Assembly: GCF_000812025.2 (NCBI RefSeq)
Contig: NZ_JWJE02000028.1
Location: 1 to 54,993 of the forward strand
Length of the DNA: 54,993 nucleotides
Direction of reading: 5' to 3'
From: Bacillus thermotolerans
GTDB lineage: Bacteria > Bacillota > Bacilli > Bacillales > Domibacillaceae
Part shown: piece by piece, positions 1 through 8,614 of the stretch
Numbering within the stretch: position 1 is the stretch's first letter
Layout of the letters: each line of letters opens with the position of its first letter
Made by a program: the position numbers and the translations under genes
Notes under the pieces: generated by a model
What the model saw: only the letters and a program-made list of their open reading frames with translations
The model's database searches: none
Told to the model about the DNA's origin: nothing

Positions 1-46
1 GAATGTTGACAAGTGGTTTTTTTATTTGTAAAGCCCCTTAGACCAA

Positions 47-62
47 CACAAATTAGGTGCCA
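47..62 (-). promoter_or_regulatory. Second, weaker sigma-54-like site
   Basis: Read on the minus strand this is TGGCAC, five bases, TTGTG. The -24 half is perfect for sigma-54; the -12 half differs from TTGCA. It lies just downstream of the small reading frame at 75-236 and points out of the left edge of the window. It could be a degenerate duplicate or a second promoter for a gene beyond the edge. Confidence 0.35.
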
Positions 63-74
63 TAACCTACATTT

Positions 75-236
75 TTATGATGCCATAAACAGCAAGCAAT
101 CCACCCTCTTCATTTTCTCAGCACCGGCTTCTTCCTTTTCATAATGTTGAATCCTGTCATGAAGGTCGGTATACAAAGTTCTGACAAATTCATCGGTAGA
201 CGTCATATTTTTTTCAATCATGCTTTCCTTCTTCAA
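75..236 (-). CDS. Small sigma-54-driven reading frame (53 aa), unknown function
   Basis: A TTG start is preceded at about five bases by a strong GAGGAGGAG ribosome binding site, and the whole lies roughly 40 bases downstream of a consensus sigma-54 promoter. The peptide begins with Lys-Lys-Glu-Ser-Met, is highly charged (many Glu, Lys and Asp) for about 44 residues, then turns hydrophobic (VDCLLFMAS) and stops. I do not recognise a family. The abrupt stop just as a hydrophobic stretch begins suggests that it may be the amino-terminal stub of a broken membrane protein rather than a complete gene. It diverges from the sigma-54 activator, so it is the obvious target of that regulator. Confidence 0.5.
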   Translation of the reverse strand: MKKESMIEKNMTSTDEFVRTLYTDLHDRIQHYEKEEAGAEKMKRVDCLLFMAS

Positions 237-286
237 ATGATCTCCTCCTCATTTAATTGTAAAAATATTTTGATTTGTGATACTAT

Positions 287-302
287 TGCAATTGATGTGC
301 CA
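287..302 (-). promoter_or_regulatory. Sigma-54 (-24/-12) promoter
   Basis: On the minus strand the sequence is TGGCAC, ATCAA, TTGCA, a full match to the sigma-54 consensus with correct spacing. Transcription should begin near position 276 and enter the small frame at 75-236. The divergent neighbour encodes a sigma-54 activator, which supports the call. Confidence 0.85.
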
Positions 303-354
303 CGCCGAAAACCCTTACATATCTATTATTTTAGGAAAAATTGATTTCCATTTA

Positions 355-365
355 TGAAATTTTCA
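355..365. promoter_or_regulatory. Candidate upstream activator site
   Basis: TGAAATTTTCA is an 11-base palindrome lying about 55-75 bases upstream of the sigma-54 promoter and just before the activator gene. The position suits an enhancer site for the Fis-type HTH of that activator. This is inference from position and symmetry only, in AT-rich DNA. Confidence 0.3.
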
Positions 366-409
366 TTTAAAATTGAAATACCTTTAGGGGAAAGAATGGG
401 GGAGAGGAT

Positions 410-2293
410 TTGACAAAAATGCATAGCGTTTTTCATGATGTTTTGCAGTCAACTCTTTTGGGGATTTATGATCAGCTGCTTATTACCAATAGTGACGGAA
501 AAATAGTCGAAATTTTCGGAAATAAATACGATTTTTGGGGAGATATGTCTAATTTAGTCGATAGGAATCTATTTGAACTCGAAAAAACCATCTTTTATAA
601 TGAATCATCTTTAGAAGATCTACTAAATGGAAGTAAAAAATCTGTGATTCAAACAACTTGGAATAACAAAAGAGCACTTATTACCTGCTATCCAACTAAT
701 AACCTGGATGATGAAATCTATTATACATGGGGGATCAAAGCCCTGTCGAGAAATGACCACATCTTAATGGAGAACACGAGAGAGGACGAACATGAAGCGT
801 TTCAAGAATCGATCAATGACGTCTCCAGATTATTTATTGTCAAAAGCCAAAAGATGATGAACGTGCTCGGCACAGTCGAAATGGCTGCGAAGGTATCGTC
901 CTCTGTTCTTCTATTAGGAGAATCCGGCGTAGGCAAAGAGGTCATCGCGCGGGCCATTCATGACCTGGGCGTAAGGAGAAACAAGCCGTTTATCGCGGTC
1001 AACTGTGGCGCTATTCCTGAAAATCTATTGGAAAGCGAATTATTTGGGTATGAGGAAGGCGCATTTAGCGGCGCCAAAAAGGATGGGGCACCCGGAAAAT
1101 TTGAGCTGGCCAACAAGGGGGTGCTGTTCCTCGATGAAATCGGCGAGATGCCGCTTAACCTTCAGGTGAAGTTATTAAGAGCGCTGCAAGAAAGAGAAGT
1201 GACCCGCTTGGGAAGCTCGGCTACGACCAAACTGGATATTCAAATCGTTGCCGCAACGAACAAAAACCTTAAAAGCTTAGTGGATGAAGGGAAATTCAGG
1301 GAGGACCTTTATTACCGTTTAAATGTCATTCCGATCCACATCCCTTCGTTAAGGGAAAGAATTGAAGAACTGCCTTACTTAATCCATTTCTTCTTGCATA
1401 AGTACAACACGATGTATGACCGGACCATTCAAATCAGTCAGGACGCCATCGACCTCATGTCGATCTATGAATGGCCGGGGAACATCAGACAGCTGGAAAA
1501 CACGATTGAGAGAATCGTGGTGACAAGCAGAGATCCGGTCGTAGATGCTTCAGCGGTTCAGGAATATGTGCCAATTGAACAAGAAGCGGTGACATCCGCC
1601 CCACCTCTATTTAATCAGCTGATGCCACTGCAGGAAGCTACCGATCTCGTGGAAGAGCAGTTAATTACGATGGCCATGGAAAAGTATAAATCGATTAAAC
1701 TAGCGGCCAAGGTACTGCAGGTCAGCCAGCCAACAATGAGCAGAAAGTACAGGAAGATTCTTGAGAAACGATCAGAACCGAACATCGTCCCTTCTGCGAA
1801 AAGAGACATCCTGGAAAATCAGCTCAATAGCCAATTGCGGGCGGTCGCCATCGCAACAGCGGCCATCATACAACCCGAAGAAGTCAGTGCACTAAAAAGA
1901 GAACCGACGCTGTCCAATCCAGTTTTCCAAAAGCTGCAGAACCAGCTCACAATGATCAGAAAGCAGGAAGGCGGCATCAAGTGGGCCTTTATCTTTGATA
2001 TTCCGGAAGGCAAAACATTCAGGACGCTAGCGGCAGACAAAGACTTTACCATGAGACCTGGAGAGCTATATGAAGGCTCACCAGAATTCGTGAAAGTAGC
2101 GGCCAATGCGGTGAAAGGAAGAGTCGAAGTCACCCCGGTTTATAAAGACATCTACGGAGAATGGAAAACCAGCCTCGCCCCCGTCATCGACGACACCGGC
2201 CAAGTCATCGCCTTGATCGGCTATGATTACAGCAAAGAATACATTGAGTCGGAATTAGGTAAAATGGGGAAGGTTTTGAAGATTAATATTTAG
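410..2293 (+). CDS. Sigma-54-dependent transcriptional activator with unusual C-terminal sensor-like domain
   Basis: A 627-aa enhancer-binding protein. Residues 1-130 look like a divergent PAS-type sensor. The AAA+ domain follows, with Walker A GESGVGKE at 170-177 and the sigma-54 contact loop GAFSGA at 217-222 (the canonical form is GAFTGA). A Fis-type helix-turn-helix (LAAKVLQVSQPTMSRKY) lies near 435-455. Unusually, about 165 more residues follow the HTH, including a stretch near 535-610 resembling the Cache-like extracytoplasmic sensor pattern (YKDIYGEWKTSLAPVIDDTG). The start is TTG at 410 after a GGGGGAG site; ATG at 419 is also possible. It probably activates the divergent -24/-12 promoter. 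The effector is unknown. Confidence 0.9.
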   Translation: MTKMHSVFHDVLQSTLLGIYDQLLITNSDGKIVEIFGNKYDFWGDMSNLVDRNLFELEKTIFYNESSLEDLLNGSKKSVIQTTWNNKRALITCYPTNNLDDEIYYTWGIKALSRNDHILMENTREDEHEAFQESINDVSRLFIVKSQKMMNVLGTVEMAAKVSSSVLLLGESGVGKEVIARAIHDLGVRRNKPFIAVNCGAIPENLLESELFGYEEGAFSGAKKDGAPGKFELANKGVLFLDEIGEMPLNLQVKLLRALQEREVTRLGSSATTKLDIQIVAATNKNLKSLVDEGKFREDLYYRLNVIPIHIPSLRERIEELPYLIHFFLHKYNTMYDRTIQISQDAIDLMSIYEWPGNIRQLENTIERIVVTSRDPVVDASAVQEYVPIEQEAVTSAPPLFNQLMPLQEATDLVEEQLITMAMEKYKSIKLAAKVLQVSQPTMSRKYRKILEKRSEPNIVPSAKRDILENQLNSQLRAVAIATAAIIQPEEVSALKREPTLSNPVFQKLQNQLTMIRKQEGGIKWAFIFDIPEGKTFRTLAADKDFTMRPGELYEGSPEFVKVAANAVKGRVEVTPVYKDIYGEWKTSLAPVIDDTGQVIALIGYDYSKEYIESELGKMGKVLKINI

Positions 2294-2299
2294 TGAGGA

Positions 2300-2328
2300 G
2301 TGGTGGAGTTGGCTTCCACCACTTTTTG
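2300..2328 (+). terminator. Intrinsic terminator after the sigma-54 activator
   Basis: GTGGTGGA and TCCACCAC form a perfect 8-bp stem followed by TTTTTG, seven bases after the activator stop codon. Confidence 0.85.
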
Positions 2329-2429
2329 TTGTATTGGAGGTGTTGTTGAATGAATGGGACGATGCTGTTTAGATTGCAAGAGAAAATGAAGAACAAGCTA
2401 AAAGTTGTGGCTTTCATAGCGCTCTCCTT

Positions 2430-2960
2430 CTATAGATTAATGAATTTATATAGCCCTAACCAATATGCAGGCAACTTCATAAACTCCCCTGCGGTTAGAA
2501 GAACATTCCGTTTATCCAAGTACCAAGCTTCATCATTACGTGATGAGGCATCATAAATTAAATCAACACCACTGTCTTGATACACCCGGTCAAATATGAA
2601 CTTCACGCGCCGCATATGATAATCGGAGGAAACAACGATGGCAGAGTCAAAGCTATACTTCTCCATCTTCTCTTTCGTGTAAAGAGCATTTGTATATGTG
2701 CTTGTAGCCTCGTTTTCTAAAATCAAATCTTCTTCTGAAACGCCAAATGCTATGGCTTCTTCAGGTGTTGTCCCGGCTTCCGTTGCAGCAGACAACATCA
2801 TTTGATCAGCATAACCGTTATGGTAGAGCTCAGCTGCTTTTTCCAAGCGGCCAATGTCTCCACTTAGTACGACAATGACATCTGCCTTCTTTGGTTCTTC
2901 ATCAATCACTAGAAAAAAGCGGGCAATAGGTATTAAGATAATCAAAATGATGGTAACCAT
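2430..2960 (-). CDS. YdcF/SanA-family (DUF218) membrane protein
   Basis: A 176-aa protein with one N-terminal hydrophobic segment (residues 1-18) followed by the DUF218 core: KADVIVVLSG near 25-34, then a conserved STYTNAL stretch and SSDYHMRRVKF. Family members are implicated in envelope polysaccharide or vancomycin-barrier functions, but the reaction is not established. The ATG at 2960 lacks a clear ribosome binding site. The frame stays open 39 bases upstream with no standard start except CTG codons, so the N-terminus is uncertain and the membrane segment may be longer. It lies beyond the terminator of the EPS operon, so any link to EPS comes only from its position. Confidence 0.75.
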   Translation of the reverse strand: MVTIILIILIPIARFFLVIDEEPKKADVIVVLSGDIGRLEKAAELYHNGYADQMMLSAATEAGTTPEEAIAFGVSEEDLILENEATSTYTNALYTKEKMEKYSFDSAIVVSSDYHMRRVKFIFDRVYQDSGVDLIYDASSRNDEAWYLDKRNVLLTAGEFMKLPAYWLGLYKFINL

Positions 2961-3036
2961 AAAACTGTATCTCAGTATTGCCAGTATAGCATCACCTGTC
3001 TACTTTATTAAATTATTGTATTAAAGCAGAATTGCA

Positions 3037-3075
3037 TAAAAAAATGAGCTAGCCATCTATAGACTAGCTGCTCAT
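3037..3075 (-). terminator. Terminator downstream of the EPS operon
   Basis: On the minus strand ATGAG-CAG-CTAG pairs with CTAGCTCAT (three-base bulge) and is followed by seven T residues. It sits about 360 bases after the last operon gene and before ydcF. Confidence 0.7.
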
Positions 3076-3100
3076 CGAATAACTCACACTATAAAATTCA

Positions 3101-3417
3101 CTATAATATATTTTCCCTCATCTTAATAAAAAGTGCGCTTCCAAGATTCCGTTTTTTAGTAATAACATACTTCCCACAGTCAAAGCAACAACAATTACCA
3201 TAATAACCGATCTCCTCATGAGCTATTGCTGCTAAACTAATAATCATTGAAAAGTGGATAATGGTTAAAAACTTCGCACCTTGACTTCTGATAGTTTCTC
3301 TTTAACTAATTTTAAAGCAATAGCAATAACAAATAGGAAACTTACCTTTTCCGCTTTCTTGAGTAAATCATAAGTTAAAGACAGAGAACCGTATAAAATA
3401 TCCTCTTTTCGCTCCAC
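3101..3417 (-). other. Intergenic stretch with two short open frames, possible gene remnants
   Basis: The 475 bases between the initiating transferase and YdcF hold two short minus-strand frames: 3265-3417 (50 aa from a GTG) and 3101-3247 (48 aa from an ATG). Neither has a ribosome binding site. The second encodes a Cys-rich tail (GNCCCFDCGK) reminiscent of a zinc-binding motif. They may be the eroded remains of one operon gene. I assign no function. Confidence 0.3.
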
Positions 3418-3435
3418 TTGATAAAACAATTTGCC

Positions 3436-4014
3436 TTATTCGTTCATTCTAACCCCTTCAGATTTCACAACACTAATAACTGTCATCCAGATGATTTTTA
3501 TATCAAAGAAAAAAGACATATGTTCTAAATAATACTTATCATAAGCCACTTTTTCTTCATCGGAAATAAAATCGCGCCCTTTTACTTGAGCATATCCCGT
3601 TAAGCCTGGTTTCAAAGCGTGCACATTTACCTTCTTACGTGCTTTAATCAACTCATATTGATTGTACAAAGCTGGGCGCGGACCAACGATTGACATGTCT
3701 CCTTTGATAATATTTAATAGTTGAGGCAGCTCATCCAGTGAGGTCTTGCGCAAAAAGTGCCCAACCTTTGTAATATAAATAGAGGGATCTCCCAATTTAT
3801 CGGTCGATACATTCGGCGTATCTATCCGCATAGATCGGAATTTATAAATCATAAAATGGGAATCGTTTTCTCCTGCACGTTTTTGTTTAAAAAAAATTGG
3901 ACCTGGAGAATCCATTTTAATAAGTAGGCAAAGAACAAGAAATAGTGGTGAAAACAAGAGTAAGGCAAAAAAGGATAACGTAAAATCCATTATTCTTTTA
4001 AGTAATTTATACAT
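3436..4014 (-). CDS. Initiating sugar-phosphate transferase (undecaprenyl-phosphate type)
   Basis: A 192-aa protein of the bacterial sugar transferase family (PF02397). It has one N-terminal membrane helix (residues 10-32) and the family signatures KFRSMR near 55-60, LPQLLNIIKGDMSIVGPRPA near 97-116 and KPGLTGYAQVKGRD near 137-150. At this length it is a minimal PglC/EpsL-like phosphoglycosyl transferase, which moves a sugar-1-phosphate from a UDP-sugar to undecaprenyl phosphate and so starts the EPS repeat unit. It is the last gene of the operon, 24 bases after the reductase-like gene. Together with the EpsC-like dehydratase and that reductase, the first sugar may be a 2-acetamido-2,6-dideoxyhexose (inference). 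Confidence 0.92.
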   Translation of the reverse strand: MYKLLKRIMDFTLSFFALLLFSPLFLVLCLLIKMDSPGPIFFKQKRAGENDSHFMIYKFRSMRIDTPNVSTDKLGDPSIYITKVGHFLRKTSLDELPQLLNIIKGDMSIVGPRPALYNQYELIKARKKVNVHALKPGLTGYAQVKGRDFISDEEKVAYDKYYLEHMSFFFDIKIIWMTVISVVKSEGVRMNE

Positions 4015-4038
4015 TATTTATACACCTATCCATATTAT

Positions 4039-4905
4039 TTATTCACCCTTCTCGCTTCTTCGAATAGCTTCCCTCATGCCACACACATGATAATCAAGCT
4101 CAAAAGAAGAAAGCTCAGGTGCGTACGTCAAGTTTCCAAAGACCTTGTTAACAATCGCCTGCTTTCTTAATCCATTCTTAACAACTGCACCAGACACCTT
4201 GTCTAATTGGACTCTTTTCCCATGAACCCTTGCGATTTCTTTTACCATCTGCGATGTACATACATATTCTTGGTCCTGAGGATGGAAGATTCCTGACAAC
4301 CTTCTTTCGATAACTACTCGAATAAACTCGCATAAGTTATCAATAAAAATCATACTACGTTCATTTTGAATATCTGGGAATATAGGTGTCTTCCTAGCTA
4401 ATTTGCTAAGTAATTTATAATTCCCCGGGCACCCTGGTCCATATACCATTGGCGGGCGCAGAATCGCTACCTTAAAGTCTTCTGTTTGCATATTTAATAA
4501 GGCTTCTTCCGCTCCAAGTTTACTCTCGCCATAAAATGTTTGAGGTGACAAAGGAGTCCTTGAATCAATTATTCTCTTCTCTGTAACAGACCCTTCTACT
4601 CCAAAAACGGACATTGTGCTTAATAGTAGAAAGTGACGAACCCCATTTTCTTTTGCTTTATTTGCTAATTTAATAGTTAAGTCCCTATTTGTTTCTAAAT
4701 AATCTTTCTTAGAATAATTACTTTCTTTTTTATGCACCAAAGCAGCAGTGTGAATAACACAATTACAATTTGTAAGGTCAACACTAGCTAAAGAATTGTT
4801 TCTTATTGAAACTCTTTCAACCTGAAGCTGACCATTTTTATAAGATAACCATCCATCTAACCTTCTTGAGATATAACCATTTTTTGAAGTGATAACAATG
4901 TTCAT
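4039..4905 (-). CDS. NAD-dependent epimerase/reductase (SDR, WbpV/WreQ-like)
   Basis: A 288-aa extended short-chain dehydrogenase. The catalytic YxxxK is present (YGESK, about residues 128-132), as is a Ser-rich strand (LLLSTMSVFG). The usual GxxGxxG cofactor motif is changed to TSKNGYIS at the N-terminus, so two of the three glycines are missing. Relatives next to initiating transferases reduce UDP-4-keto-6-deoxy-HexNAc to QuiNAc/FucNAc-type sugars. With EpsC as the 4,6-dehydratase that is the most likely role here, but plain 4-epimerase activity is possible. Its start codon overlaps the stop of the upstream glycosyltransferase (ATGA), implying translational coupling. Confidence 0.8.
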   Translation of the reverse strand: MNIVITSKNGYISRRLDGWLSYKNGQLQVERVSIRNNSLASVDLTNCNCVIHTAALVHKKESNYSKKDYLETNRDLTIKLANKAKENGVRHFLLLSTMSVFGVEGSVTEKRIIDSRTPLSPQTFYGESKLGAEEALLNMQTEDFKVAILRPPMVYGPGCPGNYKLLSKLARKTPIFPDIQNERSMIFIDNLCEFIRVVIERRLSGIFHPQDQEYVCTSQMVKEIARVHGKRVQLDKVSGAVVKNGLRKQAIVNKVFGNLTYAPELSSFELDYHVCGMREAIRRSEKGE

Positions 4906-6056
4906 GATAATTGTCTTTCCTTCTCACCGGATTCATTTTCAAGAAACCTTCGGTAAATAACTTCGTACTCCCTTAGTACGTTAGACATTAAATAAGGTTC
5001 AACTAATTTAACTGCACGTTGAGACATCGTATTTCGTAATTTGTCATTTTCAAGGATATCTATAAAAGCATTTGTCAATGATACATCATCATCGAGGGGG
5101 ACTACATATCCATTTTCATTATTTTTTATTAAATCTCTTGATCCCCGGATATCTGTTACTACACAAGGCACCCCATGTATCATCGCTTCCATCAGACTCT
5201 TGGGAAGCCCTTCCCTTTTAGAAAGTAAAGTGACCACATCCGACATCTCTAATATATAAGGGATGTCATTTCTATATCCAAGGAAACACACATTTTCTAT
5301 TTTTTCTCTTTCGACATATGACTTTAACTCTAACTCTTTATTTCCCTTGCCAAGGATAAGAAGGGTAGTATTAGGGCATCTTTTTAAAATACTTTTCCAG
5401 TTTCTTAGCAAATACCGATGGTTTTTGTTCTCGTTTAACTCAGCCACAAACGAAACAATTTTCTGATCTGGAGAAATACCTAACTCTTCTTTTATTCCTC
5501 GTATCTTCAAACTTGGGTTATCGACTAATCTATTATCCACTCCTACCCCATGAACCATAAATACTTTACCTTCTTTGTAACCTAGCCTTAGTGCATTCAG
5601 ATAGTCTTCCTTATTCATTATTAGAATACCATCTGTCCACTTAGCAGCAATCTTCTCAGCATTAAAGTAAAGAAGCCAACTTAGCTTTGAAGATCCTTTA
5701 TAAAAATGAAAACCATGCGCCGTGTAAATCACCTTTTCTTTTTCCCTATTTCTCAATACCATCCTAGTTAGTAATGAGGCAACCGGCGTATGAACGTGAA
5801 TAAGATCAAATGAAGTTCTATTAAATAACTCTTTTAATGATTTCATTGCCTTTATATTATCAAGGGAGAAAGGAGAACGTTCAAAACTTATATCATGACA
5901 AGTTACACCCATGCTGGAAACTTCCTCTTTCCTTCCCATTGAGGGGCTAGCAGCTGCATGAACGGAATAGCCCATTCCTTGTAGCAGATTAATAAATGGT
6001 TTATGGAAAGCTGCCAAGTGATCATACACTGAAGCAACGAATAATACCTTCCTCAA
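4902..6056 (-). CDS. Glycosyltransferase family 4
   Basis: A 384-aa GT-B fold retaining glycosyltransferase. The C-terminal nucleotide-sugar half shows the GT4 E-x7-E signature in REGLPKSLMEA, followed by GVPCVVTDIRGSRDLI. The N-terminal half has HTHTP-type acceptor residues (LIHVHTPVASL). It resembles EpsD-type enzymes that add an early sugar to the lipid-linked EPS intermediate. The start is TTG at 6056 behind AAGGAGGG at eight bases. Its stop overlaps the following gene by four bases. Donor and linkage cannot be read from sequence. Confidence 0.9.
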   Translation of the reverse strand: MRKVLFVASVYDHLAAFHKPFINLLQGMGYSVHAAASPSMGRKEEVSSMGVTCHDISFERSPFSLDNIKAMKSLKELFNRTSFDLIHVHTPVASLLTRMVLRNREKEKVIYTAHGFHFYKGSSKLSWLLYFNAEKIAAKWTDGILIMNKEDYLNALRLGYKEGKVFMVHGVGVDNRLVDNPSLKIRGIKEELGISPDQKIVSFVAELNENKNHRYLLRNWKSILKRCPNTTLLILGKGNKELELKSYVEREKIENVCFLGYRNDIPYILEMSDVVTLLSKREGLPKSLMEAMIHGVPCVVTDIRGSRDLIKNNENGYVVPLDDDVSLTNAFIDILENDKLRNTMSQRAVKLVEPYLMSNVLREYEVIYRRFLENESGEKERQLS

Positions 6057-6092
6057 TAGCTAACCCTCCTTCCTTCCTTAAAATGTAATTCG

Positions 6093-7100
6093 TTAACAAA
6101 ATCCCTCTGGATTTTTCTTTTGCCACCGCCAAGAATCTTGACACATATCCTCTAGTGTCTTCTTTGCCTCCCATTTAAGCTCCTTATTTGCTTTGGATGG
6201 ATCTGCATAGCATTCTGCAATATCCCCCGGACGCCGCTTTACGAATTTATAGGGGATTGATACACCAGTAACATGCTCAAATGTTTTAACTACTTCGAGT
6301 ACACTATACCCTTTTCCTGTTCCTAAATTGTAAGCATCAATACCTGTGGATTTATTCAGTTTCTCTAAAGCTTTCACATGTCCATATGCCAAATCTGTGA
6401 CATGTATGTAATCACGTACCCCTGTTCCATCCATTGTTGGATAATCGTTGCCAAATATATATAACTCTTTGCGTTTCCCGATCGCCACTTGCGTAATGTA
6501 GGGCATCAAATTATTGGGAGTTCCATTAGGGTTCTCACCAATCTCTCCACTTTCATGAGCGCCAATTGGGTTAAAGTATCGAAGAAGTGCAATACTCCAA
6601 TTCGGATTGGAAATATACAAATCTTTCAAAATTTCTTCAACCATAAGCTTAGTACGCCCATATGGATTAGTAGAATGCAAAGGAGTATTTTCAACGATAG
6701 GAACTAATTCAGGAGCCCCATATACTGTAGCTGATGAACTAAACACAAGTTTCATAACGCCGAACTTTTCCATAACCTTACAAAGAACTAATGTACTACC
6801 TATGTTATTCTCGTAATAATATAATGGCTTTTCCACCGACTCTCCCACTGCTTTTAACCCCGCAAAATGTATAACTGAATCAATATTATATGTCATAAAC
6901 AACTGTTCCAGTGCTTCTTCATCACGTAGATCAAGCTCAACAAATGGAATTGAGGCTCCTATAAGCCTTTCTAGTCGCTTTAATACTTCCCGGCTACTAT
7001 TCACAAAATTATCGACAATAACAATTTCATATCCGTTTTCCAATAACAAAAGAGCTGTATGACTACCAATAAAACCAGTTCCCCCTGTTATTAATATCAT
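6093..7100 (-). CDS. galE: UDP-glucose 4-epimerase
   Basis: A 335-aa SDR enzyme interconverting UDP-glucose and UDP-galactose. It carries GGTGFIGSHT at residues 6-15, the Ser-Ser-Ser-Ala-Thr-Val-Tyr-Gly strand (SSSATVYG, about 121-128), the catalytic YGRTK (about 147-151) and the family stretch NPIGAHESGEIGENP. Length and motifs are typical of GalE. It has a good GGAGTG site six bases before the ATG. It sits in the EPS operon and should supply galactose donors to the glycosyltransferases. The 230 bases upstream of it hold no gene. Confidence 0.95.
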   Translation of the reverse strand: MILITGGTGFIGSHTALLLLENGYEIVIVDNFVNSSREVLKRLERLIGASIPFVELDLRDEEALEQLFMTYNIDSVIHFAGLKAVGESVEKPLYYYENNIGSTLVLCKVMEKFGVMKLVFSSSATVYGAPELVPIVENTPLHSTNPYGRTKLMVEEILKDLYISNPNWSIALLRYFNPIGAHESGEIGENPNGTPNNLMPYITQVAIGKRKELYIFGNDYPTMDGTGVRDYIHVTDLAYGHVKALEKLNKSTGIDAYNLGTGKGYSVLEVVKTFEHVTGVSIPYKFVKRRPGDIAECYADPSKANKELKWEAKKTLEDMCQDSWRWQKKNPEGFC

Positions 7101-7333
7101 AAAGACACTCCATTCAAGCCCTTCGCTGTTAATGGAATTATATCCTCCATTACTTGATTAAAAGAGCATTTACAAAATTAAATGCATCCGAAAACATTTC
7201 GGCTGCTTTTACTATCTATAATCTTAGCGGGCATAACATGACCCCCTTGATGCTTTTGTAGTTTTTGTTTAACCAGGTTTGCTTACTATTGCTTTTCCGA
7301 AAATCTTTCTTATCGATTTAATAATTACAACTG

Positions 7334-8614
7334 TTATAATCTCCATAAATCAATGTTGCTTGGACGCAATGAAGAATCAAGAGCACTTTTAATATCCACT
7401 ACTATGCCCTTCCCATGTTTTAAAAGCTGATTAAACTGACTCCAGCCTTTAGAGACATATTCTACATGAGGGACAGCAAACACTACTGCATCTGCTGGCA
7501 AAAGTTTTTCATAAGAGACTAGTCGAACTCCATACTCTTCCATGGCTTCTTCCGGATTCGCTATCGCATCTGTTACTTGAACGTCCACCCCAAACTCTTG
7601 AAGTTCACGAATAACATCAATTACTTTAGAATTCCTTAGATCTGGTACATTTTCTTTAAACGTTAACCCTAGTACAGTTACTCTAGCTCCTTGTACAGGC
7701 ATATTTCTGTGGATCATTTTTTTAATTAAAGAAGTCGCTACAAAATCACCCATATTATCATTGATACGCCGGCCTGCCAAAATGACTTGTGGGTGATGTC
7801 CTACACTCTCCGCTTTATGTGTTAAGTAATAAGGATCAACACCAATACAATGCCCCCCCACAAGGCCCGGCGAAAAGTTTAGAAAGTTCCATTTCGTTCC
7901 TGCAGCTTTAAGTACTTCAGATGTGTCAATCCCAAGCTTATCAAAAATGATAGCTAATTCATTCATTAAAGCAATGTTTAAGTCACGTTGCGTATTTTCA
8001 ATAACTTTTGCTGCTTCAGCTACTTTAATAGAGCTAGCCTTGTGCACGCCTGCTTCTACCACAGAGCTATAGACATCCGCCACAATATCAAGCACTTCTT
8101 CATTCTGGCCAGAAACCACTTTTGTGATGGTTGTAAATGTATGTTCCTTATCCCCTGGATTAATCCGTTCTGGTGAATAACCGACGAAGAAATCCTTGCC
8201 TGCTTTCAGACCCGATTTCCCTTCTAAAACAGGCACACACACTTCTTCTGTTGCTCCTGGATAAACTGTTGATTCATACACAACAATTGTTCCCTTTTTC
8301 ATATTGCTTCCGACTGTTTCTGATGCTTTAATAAGCGGCGTAAGATCTGGCTGCTTATTTTCATTAATAGGGGTGGGAACAGCAACAATAATAAAATCCA
8401 CCTCAGCTAAGCTAGATGGATTATTTGTAAATTCAATTGTTGCCCTTTGTAGATCCTCAGAAGTTACTTCATTGGTGTAATCAATACCTTGGCGCAACGT
8501 TTCAATACGATATTCATTAATATCAAAACCGACAATATGATGCTCTTTTCCAAAGGCTACTGCCACCGGCAAACCTACATAACCTAACCCAACAACTCCA
8601 ATTTTTCTATCCAT
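7334..8614 (-). CDS. Nucleotide-sugar 6-dehydrogenase (UDP-glucose/UDP-HexNAc dehydrogenase family)
   Basis: A 426-aa enzyme that oxidises the C6 hydroxyl of a UDP-sugar to the uronic acid with NAD. The N-terminal Rossmann motif is GLGYVGLPVA (about 9-18), and the catalytic cysteine is in the motif GGHCIGVDPYYL (about 253-264). Phrases such as ESTVYPGATEEVC and GYSPERINPGDK place it nearest the TviB/WbpO/Cap5L group, which oxidises UDP-GlcNAc or UDP-GalNAc, rather than classical Ugd. Its ATG overlaps the stop of the upstream epimerase by one base (TAATG), so the two are coupled. Together they should provide UDP-hexuronic acid donors; whether these are N-acetylated is open. Confidence 0.9.
   Translation of the reverse strand: MDRKIGVVGLGYVGLPVAVAFGKEHHIVGFDINEYRIETLRQGIDYTNEVTSEDLQRATIEFTNNPSSLAEVDFIIVAVPTPINENKQPDLTPLIKASETVGSNMKKGTIVVYESTVYPGATEEVCVPVLEGKSGLKAGKDFFVGYSPERINPGDKEHTFTTITKVVSGQNEEVLDIVADVYSSVVEAGVHKASSIKVAEAAKVIENTQRDLNIALMNELAIIFDKLGIDTSEVLKAAGTKWNFLNFSPGLVGGHCIGVDPYYLTHKAESVGHHPQVILAGRRINDNMGDFVATSLIKKMIHRNMPVQGARVTVLGLTFKENVPDLRNSKVIDVIRELQEFGVDVQVTDAIANPEEAMEEYGVRLVSYEKLLPADAVVFAVPHVEYVSKGWSQFNQLLKHGKGIVVDIKSALDSSLRPSNIDLWRL

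Noticed and set aside
2350-2556. 68-codon plus-strand frame after the sigma-54 activator
   Set aside because: It has a passable GGAGG site but runs into the ydcF gene on the other strand, and its peptide shows no family features after residue 30.
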